This document shows positions 1 to 8,476 of a stretch of DNA of 64,000 nucleotides, in pieces; positions within the stretch are counted from its first letter, which is position 1; every line of letters starts with the position of its first letter. This DNA is from Hymenobacter sp. BT18 (lineage in GTDB: Bacteria; Bacteroidota; Bacteroidia; Cytophagales; Hymenobacteraceae). The stretch covers positions 2,458,001 through 2,522,000 of the forward strand of contig NZ_CP050954.1 of NCBI RefSeq assembly GCF_012273015.1, given 5' to 3'. The notes below the pieces were generated by a model that was not told where the DNA came from, made no database searches, and saw nothing but the letters and a program-made list of their open reading frames with translations. The position numbers and the translations under genes were made by a program.

Positions 1-1541
1 CCGGGGCGGCGCAGCAGGTTCACCACGCGCGTTTTCTCGTGAATGGTGGCTGAGCCGATTTCCGCCAGCCAGTCGTTGATTTCCTGGGGCTCTATGGGGT
101 GCGTTTTCAGCAGCTTGGCTACGGCGGCCGTCTGCTCTTCTTTTTCGCGCACGAGGTTCATCCGCTCTTCCGACGCCAAACCCAGCGCATAGCCCAGCGG
201 GGTGAGGCGCAGGTCGGCGTTATCCTGGCGCAGGAGCAGGCGGTGCTCGGCCCGGCTCGTGAACATGCGGTAGGGCTCGTCGGTGCCTTTGTTTACCAAG
301 TCATCAATGAGCACGCCGATGTAGGCTTCGCTGCGCTTGAGCACGAAGGGCTCCTTACCGTGCACCTTGTTGTGGGCATTGATGCCGGCCATCAGGCCCT
401 GGCAGGCGGCTTCCTCGTAGCCCGTGGTGCCGTTGATCTGACCCGCGAAGTAGAGGTTCTGCACCAGCTTGGTTTCCAGCGTGAGGTTGAGCTGGGTGGG
501 CGGGAAGAAGTCGTACTCGATGGCGTAGCCGGGCCGGAACATCTTGGCATTCTCGAAGCCGGCAATTTTGCGCAGGGCGCGGTACTGCACGTCTTCGGGC
601 AATGATGAACTAAAGCCGTTCACGTACACTTCCACCGTGCTCCAACCCTCCGGCTCCACAAAAATCTGGTGCCGGTCCTTGTCGGCGAAGCGGTTGATTT
701 TGTCTTCCACGCTCGGGCAGTAGCGCGGCCCCAGCCCCTTGATGCGACCCTGGAACATCGGCGACTTCTCGAAGCCTTCCTTCAGGATTTCGTGGACTTC
801 GGCGTTGGTGTAGGTGATGTAGCAGGGGCGCTGCTTCGTTAGCGCGGGCGTATCGAGGTAGGAGAACTTGCTGGGCGTTTCGTCGCCGGCCTGCTCTTCC
901 ATTTTCGAGTAGTCAAGGGAACGGCCATCCACGCGGGGCGGGGTGCCGGTTTTCATGCGGCCGGCCTCAAAGCCCAGCTGCTTGAGCTGCTCGGTGATGC
1001 CGGTGCTGCCTTTCTCGGCGGCGCGGCCACCCCCAAACTGCTTTTCGCCGATGTGGATGAGGCCATTCAGGAACGTTCCGTTAGTCAGCACCACCGACTT
1101 GCCCCGGAACTCGATACCAAGCTGAGTTTTCACGCCCACGGCCGTGCCGTTTTCCACTACGATGCCCGTTACGGCCTCCTGCCAGAAGTCCACGTTCAGG
1201 GTTTGCTCCAGGGTATTGCGCCACTCTTCGGCAAAGCGCATCCGGTCACTCTGCGCCCGGGGGCTCCACATGGCGGGGCCCTTCGAGCGGTTCAGCATCC
1301 GAAACTGAATCATGGTTTTGTCGGTGATGATGCCCGACTGCCCGCCTAGGGCGTCTACCTCGCGCACAATCTGCCCTTTAGCCACCCCACCCATGGCCGG
1401 GTTGCACGACATCTGCGCAATGGTGTTCATGTTCATCGTCACGAGCAGGACCTTGGAACCCATGTTGGCGGCGGCGGCGGCGGCCTCGCACCCGGCATGG
1501 CCGGCTCCTACTACAATAACGTCGTACTCTTCTTGCTGCAT
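1..1541 (-). CDS. mnmG: tRNA uridine-5-carboxymethylaminomethyl(34) synthesis enzyme MnmG, C-terminus cut by window edge
   Basis: MnmG, with MnmE, uses FAD and methylene-tetrahydrofolate to install the 5-carboxymethylaminomethyl group on wobble uridine 34 of certain tRNAs. The N-terminus starts MQQEEYDVIVVGAGHAG, an FAD-binding GxGxxG fold, followed by GGVAKGQIVREVDALGG. The family signature RYCPSVEDK lies near position 740. About 513 codons are present. The family is usually about 620 residues long, so roughly the last 110 residues lie outside the window. The ATG at 1541 gives the canonical N-terminus. A hairpin repeat lies just upstream (1559-1645). The gene is intact as far as it can be read. 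Confidence 0.96.
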   Translation of the reverse strand, partial: MQQEEYDVIVVGAGHAGCEAAAAAANMGSKVLLVTMNMNTIAQMSCNPAMGGVAKGQIVREVDALGGQSGIITDKTMIQFRMLNRSKGPAMWSPRAQSDRMRFAEEWRNTLEQTLNVDFWQEAVTGIVVENGTAVGVKTQLGIEFRGKSVVLTNGTFLNGLIHIGEKQFGGGRAAEKGSTGITEQLKQLGFEAGRMKTGTPPRVDGRSLDYSKMEEQAGDETPSKFSYLDTPALTKQRPCYITYTNAEVHEILKEGFEKSPMFQGRIKGLGPRYCPSVEDKINRFADKDRHQIFVEPEGWSTVEVYVNGFSSSLPEDVQYRALRKIAGFENAKMFRPGYAIEYDFFPPTQLNLTLETKLVQNLYFAGQINGTTGYEEAACQGLMAGINAHNKVHGKEPFVLKRSEAYIGVLIDDLVNKGTDEPYRMFTSRAEHRLLLRQDNADLRLTPLGYALGLASEERMNLVREKEEQTAAVAKLLKTHPIEPQEINDWLAEIGSATIHEKTRVVNLLRRP

Positions 1542-1558
1542 GGCGGAATAAGCTCTGG

Positions 1559-1645
1559 CGCAAACCGCAAGGTTCGCGTTTCAATGGGAAGCGGTGAGGT
1601 AGCTGAAGAAACAGAAAACGCGAACCGCAAAGTTCGCGCTACCTC
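1559..1645. repeat. paired GCGAAC/GTTCGC hairpin repeat upstream of mnmG
   Basis: Two imperfect 20-bp copies, CGCAAACCGCAAGGTTCGCG at 1559-1578 and CGCGAACCGCAAAGTTCGCG at 1619-1638, lie exactly 60 bp apart. The second is a hairpin (GCGAAC/GTTCGC). It is enclosed by a second inverted pair, GAGGTAGC (1596-1603) and GCTACCTC (1638-1645). It looks like a short dispersed palindromic element; its role is unknown. Confidence 0.6.
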
Positions 1646-1765
1646 GCCCGCGCACTAGTTTTTGAGTGGGCGCGTTACCCGGCCCGCAACGGCAGTCAGC
1701 GCACGCAACCCCCTCAAAACGTGGGTAAAGATACGCACTCAGGCGCTTTTTTTAGTACGCGCTGC

Positions 1766-2494
1766 CTACCCCAGCTCGGACTCCTCCACGGCGCCATCCG
1801 ACAGGCTGTCCATAATAGCCGCCGATTGGTTTGCTACCGCGGCCCACGAAAACGGTACCCAATGGCCACGCAGGCAGTCGAATACTTCCGTGGCGGCTTC
1901 GCAGGCAAAGAGCTTGTAATCAAACTTGGGATACTCGTGCACCACGTAGCCGGGGTAATAGTAGACGTGCTGCTGACGCCGGCCGTGGTTTATTTTCTGC
2001 AGCATAAGGTACTTGCCCAGGCTGTATTTGCGGTAGGCGGGGTCGTAGAAGTTCATAATGCCCGCCAGGCTGCGCGCCCCGCTGTCGAAGATGCCGGCCG
2101 CAATCAGCTGCTTTCCGTCCCGGATTTCCACCACGCCCGTGTTGAAGACGTTGTTGGTGGCGCCGGCCAGCAGGAAGGCTTCCACCGTTTCGGGCGCATC
2201 GAAGGTGATGGAGGCACGGTAGCGGGCGTACAATTCCTCCAGCTCCTCGGTGAGGCGGAAGGGCCGCAGCACAACCGAAAAACGCTCGTTGATGCGCAGC
2301 AGCCGGCGCTGTTCGGGCCCATACTCCACGCGGTTCAGCGCCAAACGCAGCCAGTGGGTGGTGTACAGCTGATTATCAATGGGCAAAAACCGGCAGGTAA
2401 ATAAATCCTGGTGCATGCGGTAATACCCCTGCCCCAGATAATAATCCAGCGCTTCCCCCGGAATAGTTAAGATTGACTGCGGCGTGGTCGACAT
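1766..2494 (-). CDS. arginyl-tRNA-protein transferase-like (ATE/Bpt, GNAT fold) protein
   Basis: The protein has 242 residues and starts at an ATG at 2494. The N-terminal segment with YYRMHQDLFTCRFLP, and the later GIFDSGARSLAGIMNFYDP and KYSLGKYLMLQKI blocks, resemble the C-terminal GNAT-like half of Ate1/Bpt aminoacyl-tRNA-protein transferases, which conjugate Arg or Leu to protein N-termini. The Cys-rich N-terminal domain of eukaryotic Ate1 is absent. The assignment comes from motif memory; substrate and activity are inferred. An ordinary acetyltransferase is the alternative. A TAATTTTG -7-like box (2515-2508, minus strand) lies just before the start and abuts the inverted repeat at 2513. 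Confidence 0.6.
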   Translation of the reverse strand: MSTTPQSILTIPGEALDYYLGQGYYRMHQDLFTCRFLPIDNQLYTTHWLRLALNRVEYGPEQRRLLRINERFSVVLRPFRLTEELEELYARYRASITFDAPETVEAFLLAGATNNVFNTGVVEIRDGKQLIAAGIFDSGARSLAGIMNFYDPAYRKYSLGKYLMLQKINHGRRQQHVYYYPGYVVHEYPKFDYKLFACEAATEVFDCLRGHWVPFSWAAVANQSAAIMDSLSDGAVEESELG

Positions 2495-2512
2495 AGTAGA
2501 ACGAGTGCAAAA

Positions 2513-2626
2513 TTAGTAAACCGTCATGCTGAGCGAAGTCGAAGCATCTCTACCGCTTCGTTGCAACGGTAATCGATTAGCCAGAGGTAGAGATGCTTCG
2601 ACAAGCTCAGCATGACGGTTTACTAA
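2513..2626. repeat. dispersed inverted repeat (GTCATGCTGAGC family), copy A
   Basis: Two arms of about 41 bp (2513-2554 and 2586-2626) are nearly perfect reverse complements; they differ only where GAAG in one arm faces TTG in the other. The ends read TTAGTAAACCGTCATGCTGAGC. The centre (2555-2585) is not shared. Three relatives occur at 34565, 35862 and 53864. There is no ORF and no terminal duplication, so it resembles a REP or MITE-like element. Confidence 0.85.
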
Positions 2627-2641
2627 TGGCGAACCAACGAA

Positions 2642-2668
2642 AACGCCCGCCGGATGGGCGGGCGTTTC
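2642..2668 (-). terminator. terminator after ybeY
   Basis: An 11-bp stem (AAACGCCCGCC, 2642-2652, with its complement at 2658-2668) and a 5-nt loop is followed on the minus strand by TTTT. It sits 24 bp past the ybeY stop codon. Confidence 0.8.
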
Positions 2669-2692
2669 AACGTGCTGGCGTAAGCTGGCTGC

Positions 2693-3178
2693 TTAGAACG
2701 TGCGCAACTGCAGGCAGTCGTCTTCTTTCTTGCGCATGGCCGTCTGGCTGAGCAAATCCTTATCAGCGTAGCCCAGCAGGTGGAGCACGCCGTGAATCAT
2801 CACGCGGTGCAGCTCGTCGCGGAAGGAAACGCCGTGGGTTTGGGCATTCTCGCGAATACGCTCCACGGAAATAAAAATGTCCCCCTCAATGATGTCGGCG
2901 TCGTCGGCATTGTCGAAGGTGATGACGTCGGTATACGTGTCGTGGTCGAGGTACTCGACGTTTACCTTGTGCAGGTATTCATCGGAGCAGAAAATATAAG
3001 TGAGGTGCACGATTTCGTGTTCGTGCACTTTGGCAATCTTCTCAATCCAGGAAGTTAACTCCTCGGCGTCAGCCAAGGCAAAATCCACGTCTTCGACTAC
3101 GAACTCAATGCCCAGCCGCTCGTGGTCGAAGTGGTCTTCGGCGAAGTCGTCGTGCTCGTTGGGGGGCAGCGTGCTCAT
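2693..3178 (-). CDS. ybeY: endoribonuclease YbeY (16S rRNA maturation)
   Basis: YbeY is a metal-dependent single-strand endoribonuclease acting in 16S rRNA 3'-end maturation and ribosome quality control. The 161-residue protein contains the signature HGVLHLLGYADKD. The family motif is H-x3-H-x5-H; here the third ligand is Asp, a substitution I associate with Bacteroidota YbeY proteins. The ATG at 3178 overlaps the stop codon of the upstream ATPase gene by 4 bp (ATGA), so the two are probably translationally coupled. Confidence 0.93.
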   Translation of the reverse strand: MSTLPPNEHDDFAEDHFDHERLGIEFVVEDVDFALADAEELTSWIEKIAKVHEHEIVHLTYIFCSDEYLHKVNVEYLDHDTYTDVITFDNADDADIIEGDIFISVERIRENAQTHGVSFRDELHRVMIHGVLHLLGYADKDLLSQTAMRKKEDDCLQLRTF

Positions 3179-3630
3179 GCCGCGGTGTGGTCAGAATCGG
3201 AGGAAGAAGTTTCAGTACCCGAGTTTTCGGGGGTGAGGAAAAACGTGAGCTGCACGTTGCGCCCGTCCTTGGAAAACTCTACCTCATCGGCCAGATGGCG
3301 GATCAGGAAGATGCCACGGCCCCCGGGGTTTTCGAGGTTTTCGGGCGCGGTAGGGTCAATCAGATTATTGAAGTCAAAGCCCTGGCCCTGATCTTCTACT
3401 TCAAACTTTACCCGGTTGGCATCGACCTCCAGGGAAAGGTGCACGTTTTTATCACGGTCAAACTTATTGCCGTGCCGAATGGCATTGTTCACCGCCTCCG
3501 TGACGGCCACCATGATGTTTCCGTAGATGTCGTCTTCGATGTGAAACGTATCCTTCGAGTTGTCGATGAAGCTTTCTACTACGCGAATGTTCTCGACGAG
3601 CGAAGGAATCTGAATCTTGACCTGTTTCAT
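3175..3630 (-). CDS. RsbW-like serine-protein kinase / anti-sigma ATP-binding protein
   Basis: The 151-residue protein is a single GHKL (HATPase_c_2) domain. Visible boxes are the N-box EAVNNAIRHGN, the G1 box VEDQGQGFD and the G2 box NPGGRGIFLIRHL. Relatives are anti-sigma factors or kinases that phosphorylate an antagonist. No sigma factor or STAS antagonist lies next to it here, so its partner is unknown. The ATG at 3630 is the only good start. It is coupled to ybeY by a 4-bp overlap and is downstream of the DUF4175 gene on the same strand. Confidence 0.88.
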   Translation of the reverse strand: MKQVKIQIPSLVENIRVVESFIDNSKDTFHIEDDIYGNIMVAVTEAVNNAIRHGNKFDRDKNVHLSLEVDANRVKFEVEDQGQGFDFNNLIDPTAPENLENPGGRGIFLIRHLADEVEFSKDGRNVQLTFFLTPENSGTETSSSDSDHTAA

Positions 3631-3672
3631 AAAAAAGGGAAAGGCGGCAAAGGCGGTAAAAATAGCAGAACG

Positions 3673-6600
3673 CTATTTCATTTTCTGAAAATATTCACTG
3701 ACCTCACGCTGGTAGTAGGGCGTGAAGGCCGGCGGAACGGAACGGAGCACTTCCGTGGACTGATTTTTCTGCTGACGGTAACGGTTAAAAGCCGGGGGAA
3801 ACACGGGTGGACGGTTTTCGGCGGCTTTTGCTTCCCGCTGCGTATCCTGGTCCCGCTCCCGGGCCGATTTCTCGGCTTCGAGCAGGCGAGTCAGGATTTG
3901 CTGCTGGCGCATCACCGTTTGCTCCGTTAGCCGCTTGTTTACGAGGTCCGTCTCCGTTTGTTCCATCATTTTTTTGACGTCGCCGAGGCCTCCGGCCCCC
4001 TGCTCACCTTTGCCCGGTTTCCCGCCCTGCTGCATCTTTTCGAGCTCTTTGAGGGCTTCGCGCATCATTTGCTGCTGGGCAGCTAGCTTAGCCAGCTCCT
4101 CCGATAAAGCCCGGCCGCTCTTGCCGCTTTGCTGCAGCTGCTGAATCTGCTGGTTGAGCTGCTGCTGCATCTTGCCCAGCTGCCCTTCGCCGGCCTGGCT
4201 GCCTTTTTTCTTTTTCCGGCCGGGCTTGCCCCCACCCTGCTGCTGGCTTTGGCTCTGGCGCTGCTGCTCCTGCATCTGCTGCAGGGCCGAGTTCAGCATC
4301 AGCGCCAGGTTGTTCATGCTCGTCATGGCCTGCTGCTGGCTGGCGGTGGCGCGGCCCACGTTGCGCTGCTGCAGCTGCGTGAGCGACTCATCCATGCGGC
4401 CGTTCATCTCGCTTACCTCGCGCGTTACGAAGCTCTGGAGCTGGAACACGCGCTTGGCCAGGGCGTAGAGCGAGTCCTGCACTACGCGGGCGTCGTCCTT
4501 GAGCTTGCGCTGCTGCTGGCCGAGTTGCACAAAGCGCGGGTCCTGCTGGTCTACCTGCCGGAAGTCTTTCATGAGGCCTTCCTGGTCGAAGGAGAGCTTG
4601 AGCAGGTTTTCGAGGATGTCGCGCAGGTCGTCGATGTTCTCCTGCTGCTCGTCCTGCTCTTCCTCGCTCATTTGCTGCTGCATCTTCTGGGCCATCTGCT
4701 GCATTTTCTGCGCGGCCTGCTTCTGGCTCTGGCTGGCTTTCTGGTTCTGGTTTTTGCCTAGCTGCTCCTGGCTTTGCTGCATCTGCTCGTCGACTTCCTG
4801 CTGCTGGTCCTTCATTTCGTCGGCCCCGTTCTGGTTGTCGAGCTGCTCATCCATTTTCTGCAGGTCCTTCAGGTTCTGCTGAATCTGGTCGAACTGCTGC
4901 TGCTTTTCCTGCTGCTCCTGCTTGAGCTGCTCATTTTTAGCTTTCTGCTCCTGGTTGCTGGCTTTGTTGTCGGGGTTCTGCTTGTCGTTCTGCTCGGTTT
5001 TCTCGGCCAGCTGCTGCTCTTCCTTGGCTAGCTGCTCCAGCTGTTTCAGGGTGGCTTCCTGCTTTTGCTCGAACTGCAGCTGCTTGAACATTTCGAGGGC
5101 ACGCTCCAGCTCTTTCTGCAGGGTGTTTTCCTTGTTTTCGAGCTTTTGCATGAGCTGCTGCATTTCCAGCTGGTTCTGGTCCTGCTTCTGCTCCAGCAGC
5201 TTCTGCAGCTGGTCGTAGAGCTTCTTGGTTTCGGGGTCGAGCAGGGAGTCCATCAGCTTCTGCAGCTCCTGGGCCTTCTCTTTGAGCTCCTGACTTTTGG
5301 GGTCGAGCTGGTCCTGCTGCTGGTTGAGCTGCTCAAACATGCGGCGCACGTCCTGCATCTGCTCATCAAACTGCTGCTTTTGCTCCAGCATGTCCTGCAG
5401 CTGCTTGCGGTCCTGGAAGTTCAGGTCGCGCTTGGTTTTGAGCTTGTCTTCGGCCTTGGCCAGCTCCCGTTCCAGCTTCTTGCTTTGCTCCTGCGACTTG
5501 CTCAGCTGGCTTTGCACCGACGAAGCCTGGGCATTCAGCTGAGCCTGCTGCTCCCGCTTGGAAGGCACGCGGAACTCCACGGCGCGGGTGCGGACACTTT
5601 TCGGGCCGTGCACACCGTCGTTGTCCCACACCTGCAGAAAGTATTCCAGCCGGTCGCCGGGCTGCAGGCGCAGGCCGCGCAAATCCCACTGGTAGGCGTA
5701 TACCTGGGCCGCACCGTGCTGCAGCGGAATAGCGCGGGTCTGGTAGGCGGCATTCGGCCGGGCTTTGGCACCCAGCACGCGGTAGTGCAGCTGCAGGCGC
5801 GAGAGGCCGTAGTCGTCGCGCACGGTCCCGCCCAGGGCCAGGTACTGCCGCGAAACGGTATCAGAAAAAGCTTCGAGCTTAATGTCCGGAACTTGGTCGG
5901 GAATGGCCGTGAGCTGGTACTCGATGGGGTCCCGGTTCAGGCTGGCGGCGTTGCGCAGGCGCACGGCGTAAGCCTGGGTGCGCATAATGCGGCGCGTGGC
6001 CTGAAACTGGCTGCCGCTGGCCTGCGCCGTCACCGTTTCGTCGGGGGCGCGAAACTGCAGCTCCAAGGCATCGGTAGCGGCCGTGCTGAACTCCCAGCGT
6101 AACGTACTGCCCTCGGGTACGGTGGCGTTGCCGGTGTTGCGGATGGTTTCGGCAGCTTTGCCGGTATAGGCCGGGTACGTGATGTGCAGGGCGAAGTCGC
6201 GCAGATCGGGCCGCTCGCGCACCGTCAGGGCGTAGCTATCCGAGGAGAAGCCAGCGGCGGCTAACTGAAAATCCACGTCGCGGCGCAGCTGCCGAAACTC
6301 GAAGGAGTACTTATTACCAGCTTCTTTGGTCAGGTGCCGCTCGTGGCCGTCGTATTGAATGGTAATGTCGTTGGGCAGGGCCTCGCCTTCCACGGCCACC
6401 TGCAGGCGGAAGTCTTCCCCTTTGAATGCCCGCAACGACTTATTCTCTACCACGAACCGAAACGGCGCCGGCGGCGCATATTTCTGCCGGTAGTTGAGGA
6501 TGCGGCCCGTACCCTGCACAAACAAACTGGGATAAATCAGCAATACGGCCACGGCTACGGCGGCGGGCACGGCTACGTACTTCCACAAAGGCCGCGTCTG

Positions 6601-7092
6601 GGCCGGAATGTTTATGCCTTGGGCAAATTCGAGGCCCGTGAACTGGGCGGCTCGCTGTTCCAGGCTGGCCGCAATCAGGGCGTTTTCGCGGGCCTGGCCC
6701 TGCAGCTGCAGAGCGTTCAGCAGCTTGTCTTGTACCTGCGGAAACAGCTCCCCCACGCGCTGAGCGGCTTGTTCGTCGCTCAGCAGGCGGCGCAGGTTGG
6801 TGAGGGCAGCCAAGGGCTGCCAGATCCAGCGCACAAACGCGTACACGCCCAGCCCCAGAAATCCAAACAGCAGCCCGCCACGCACCCAGGTTGGCAGGTA
6901 CAGAAAGTACTCCAGCAGGTTGAGCACCACGAACAGCGTGAGCAGCAGGCCACCAGCCACGAGGCCGCCGCGCACCAGCAAACTCAGGTAAAACTTGCGC
7001 TTAAAAGCTTCCAGCTGCGTGAGCACCTGCGCCAGCGCCGAGGAGCGGGCTGCAGGTGCCTTCGTCAGCCGGGGAGTTTCTTCCACCAGCAT
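3673..7092 (-). CDS. DUF4175 family membrane protein with a long Gln-rich coiled coil
   Basis: The protein has 1139 residues from the ATG at 7092. A GTG 63 bp upstream (7155) would add a Pro/Ser-rich stretch with no protein-like features. Two hydrophobic segments near residues 35-85 and another near 190 suggest membrane anchoring. Then comes a beta-rich region (about 200-520), then several hundred residues dominated by Gln, Lys and Glu, with heptad-like repeats and runs such as MQQMAQKMQQQMSEEEQ, predicted as coiled coil. The C-terminus is Arg/Gln-rich. The layout fits the Bacteroidota DUF4175 family, whose function is unknown. It is transcribed toward the ATPase/ybeY pair with a 42-bp gap, so they may share an operon. 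Confidence 0.85.
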   Translation of the reverse strand: MLVEETPRLTKAPAARSSALAQVLTQLEAFKRKFYLSLLVRGGLVAGGLLLTLFVVLNLLEYFLYLPTWVRGGLLFGFLGLGVYAFVRWIWQPLAALTNLRRLLSDEQAAQRVGELFPQVQDKLLNALQLQGQARENALIAASLEQRAAQFTGLEFAQGINIPAQTRPLWKYVAVPAAVAVAVLLIYPSLFVQGTGRILNYRQKYAPPAPFRFVVENKSLRAFKGEDFRLQVAVEGEALPNDITIQYDGHERHLTKEAGNKYSFEFRQLRRDVDFQLAAAGFSSDSYALTVRERPDLRDFALHITYPAYTGKAAETIRNTGNATVPEGSTLRWEFSTAATDALELQFRAPDETVTAQASGSQFQATRRIMRTQAYAVRLRNAASLNRDPIEYQLTAIPDQVPDIKLEAFSDTVSRQYLALGGTVRDDYGLSRLQLHYRVLGAKARPNAAYQTRAIPLQHGAAQVYAYQWDLRGLRLQPGDRLEYFLQVWDNDGVHGPKSVRTRAVEFRVPSKREQQAQLNAQASSVQSQLSKSQEQSKKLERELAKAEDKLKTKRDLNFQDRKQLQDMLEQKQQFDEQMQDVRRMFEQLNQQQDQLDPKSQELKEKAQELQKLMDSLLDPETKKLYDQLQKLLEQKQDQNQLEMQQLMQKLENKENTLQKELERALEMFKQLQFEQKQEATLKQLEQLAKEEQQLAEKTEQNDKQNPDNKASNQEQKAKNEQLKQEQQEKQQQFDQIQQNLKDLQKMDEQLDNQNGADEMKDQQQEVDEQMQQSQEQLGKNQNQKASQSQKQAAQKMQQMAQKMQQQMSEEEQDEQQENIDDLRDILENLLKLSFDQEGLMKDFRQVDQQDPRFVQLGQQQRKLKDDARVVQDSLYALAKRVFQLQSFVTREVSEMNGRMDESLTQLQQRNVGRATASQQQAMTSMNNLALMLNSALQQMQEQQRQSQSQQQGGGKPGRKKKKGSQAGEGQLGKMQQQLNQQIQQLQQSGKSGRALSEELAKLAAQQQMMREALKELEKMQQGGKPGKGEQGAGGLGDVKKMMEQTETDLVNKRLTEQTVMRQQQILTRLLEAEKSARERDQDTQREAKAAENRPPVFPPAFNRYRQQKNQSTEVLRSVPPAFTPYYQREVSEYFQKMK

Positions 7093-7225
7093 AAAAGAGG
7101 GCAATAAAGGGGAAAGCGGTGCAGAGGGGTCGGGCAGCAAGCTGCCGAACGGCACCGCCCCGTTAAATTTACGTCAGAACCCGCAGATACGCCGCAAAGA
7201 TTCCCCAGCAACTACGGGGCAGAAC

Positions 7226-8002
7226 TTAGCGGGCGGCGGATAGCTGCACGTAGGCCGGGCAATGGTCCGAATGCACCACATCGGCCAAAAGACCCGCCCC
7301 GGCCACGCGTGGTTGCAACGCATTGTCTACCAGGAGGTGGTCGAGGCGCCAGCCCACGTTGCGGGCCCGGGCACCGGCCCGGTACGTCCACCAGGAGTAG
7401 TGCCCGGGGGCGTCGCCGTGGATGTGACGGAAGGAGTCGGTGAAGCCATCGGCCAGAAACTCCCGGAACCACTGCCGCTCCTCGGGGGTGAAGCCGGGGG
7501 AGTTCTGGTTGGCTTTGGGATTGTGCAGGTCCAGCTCCCGCTGGCAGCAGTTGAAGTCCCCGCCAATAATGAGCGGGGGCGTACCGGCCGCTTGCAGCTC
7601 CTGCACGTAGCGCCGGAAAAAGTGCAGCCACTCTACCTTGAAAGCCTGCCGCTCGGGGCTGCTGGTGCCCGAAGGCATATACACGTTCAGCACCGAAAAG
7701 TCGTCGAAATCCAGGCGCAGCACGCGGCCTTCCAGGTCGTAGCAGTCGGTGCCGCAGCCTACTTCTACGTGGCGCGGTAGCTGACGCGTGAGCGTGGCTA
7801 CACCGCTGTAGCCGGGTTTCTGAGCTGGGTGCTGGTACACGTGGTAGCCCAGTGCTTCCAGCCCGCTCACGTCCAGGGGCTCGCGCCCGGCCTTGATTTC
7901 CTGCAGACACAGCACGTCGGGTACCTCGGTCTGCACCCAGGCCAGCAGGCCCTTGCTCAGCGCCGACCGCAGCCCGTTGACGTTATAGCTGATGATTTTC
8001 AA
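7226..8002 (-). CDS. xth: exodeoxyribonuclease III (AP endonuclease), TTG start
   Basis: This is an ExoIII/AP endonuclease of the EEP fold acting in base excision repair. The 258-residue protein begins MKIISYNVNGLRSA, then CLQEIKA (metal-binding Glu), IIGGDFNCC, and near the end HSDHCP (catalytic Asp/His). The canonical N-terminus is encoded by a TTG at 8002. Reading upstream in frame, a TAG stop is reached before any ATG, so TTG is the likely start. A long perfect inverted repeat lies 40 bp upstream. Confidence 0.95.
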   Translation of the reverse strand: MKIISYNVNGLRSALSKGLLAWVQTEVPDVLCLQEIKAGREPLDVSGLEALGYHVYQHPAQKPGYSGVATLTRQLPRHVEVGCGTDCYDLEGRVLRLDFDDFSVLNVYMPSGTSSPERQAFKVEWLHFFRRYVQELQAAGTPPLIIGGDFNCCQRELDLHNPKANQNSPGFTPEERQWFREFLADGFTDSFRHIHGDAPGHYSWWTYRAGARARNVGWRLDHLLVDNALQPRVAGAGLLADVVHSDHCPAYVQLSAAR

Positions 8003-8041
8003 ATGGGGAGGAATGGTTAGGTGCTATTCTTGAAAAGGGCG

Positions 8042-8101
8042 ATGCTGTTTGGCAACTGTCATGGCCAAGATTTGCACGTCATGACAGTTGCCAAACAGCA
8101 T
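8042..8101. repeat. perfect 22-bp inverted repeat between xth and its upstream gene
   Basis: Arms at 8042-8063 and 8080-8101 are exact reverse complements (beginning ATGCTGTTTGGCAACTGTCA), separated by 16 nt. It lies 6 bp beyond the stop of the 8108-8473 gene. On the minus strand it is followed by CGCCCTTTTC, so it could be a terminator, but a 22-bp error-free stem is longer than usual. Confidence 0.9.
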
Positions 8102-8107
8102 AACAAC

Positions 8108-8473
8108 TTACCCGTTCAGTCGGTCCATTTCCTGGAAGTATTCCAGCATGTGCCACTTAAGCATGCGTTCCTGCTCCTTCAGGGTAGAAAACGGAACGGG
8201 TTTCACCAGCCGGAAATGGGGCCAGCCATCCTCATCCACGCGTTCCAGCTCGTAGTAGCCCGAGATGCTGAACAGGCGGCAGGTGGCAATGTGCATCAGG
8301 TCCTGCTTTTGCTCCTTGGTAAACGGGCCGGCCCCCTGCCCTAGCTCCTGCACGCCAATGAGCAGCAGCAGGGCGTTCAGGTCGGGCTTTTTGCCGAAGC
8401 GCTGGCGCAGGTCGTTCATCAGCTCCCACCAGCGCTGCTCAAACTGGGCTTCGGTTTCTTCAGGGTGCAGCAT
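8108..8473 (-). CDS. conserved hypothetical protein (121 aa)
   Basis: I do not recognise a functional family. The protein is soluble and largely helical, with a Trp-rich start (EQRWWELMNDLRQRFGKKPD), a GVQELG block and GYYELERVDEDGWPHF. It has no signal peptide or membrane segment. Codon use matches its neighbours. It follows the AhpD-like gene with a 3-bp gap, so the two are probably one operon. The ATG at 8473 is the natural start. Confidence 0.75.
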   Translation of the reverse strand: MLHPEETEAQFEQRWWELMNDLRQRFGKKPDLNALLLLIGVQELGQGAGPFTKEQKQDLMHIATCRLFSISGYYELERVDEDGWPHFRLVKPVPFSTLKEQERMLKWHMLEYFQEMDRLNG

Positions 8474-8476
8474 AGC

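Noticed and set aside
4129..6102. Long plus-strand open frames of Leu-rich composition.
   Set aside because: They are antisense shadows of the Gln/Lys-rich DUF4175 coiled coil; CTG/CTT runs on one strand are CAG/AAG codons on the other.
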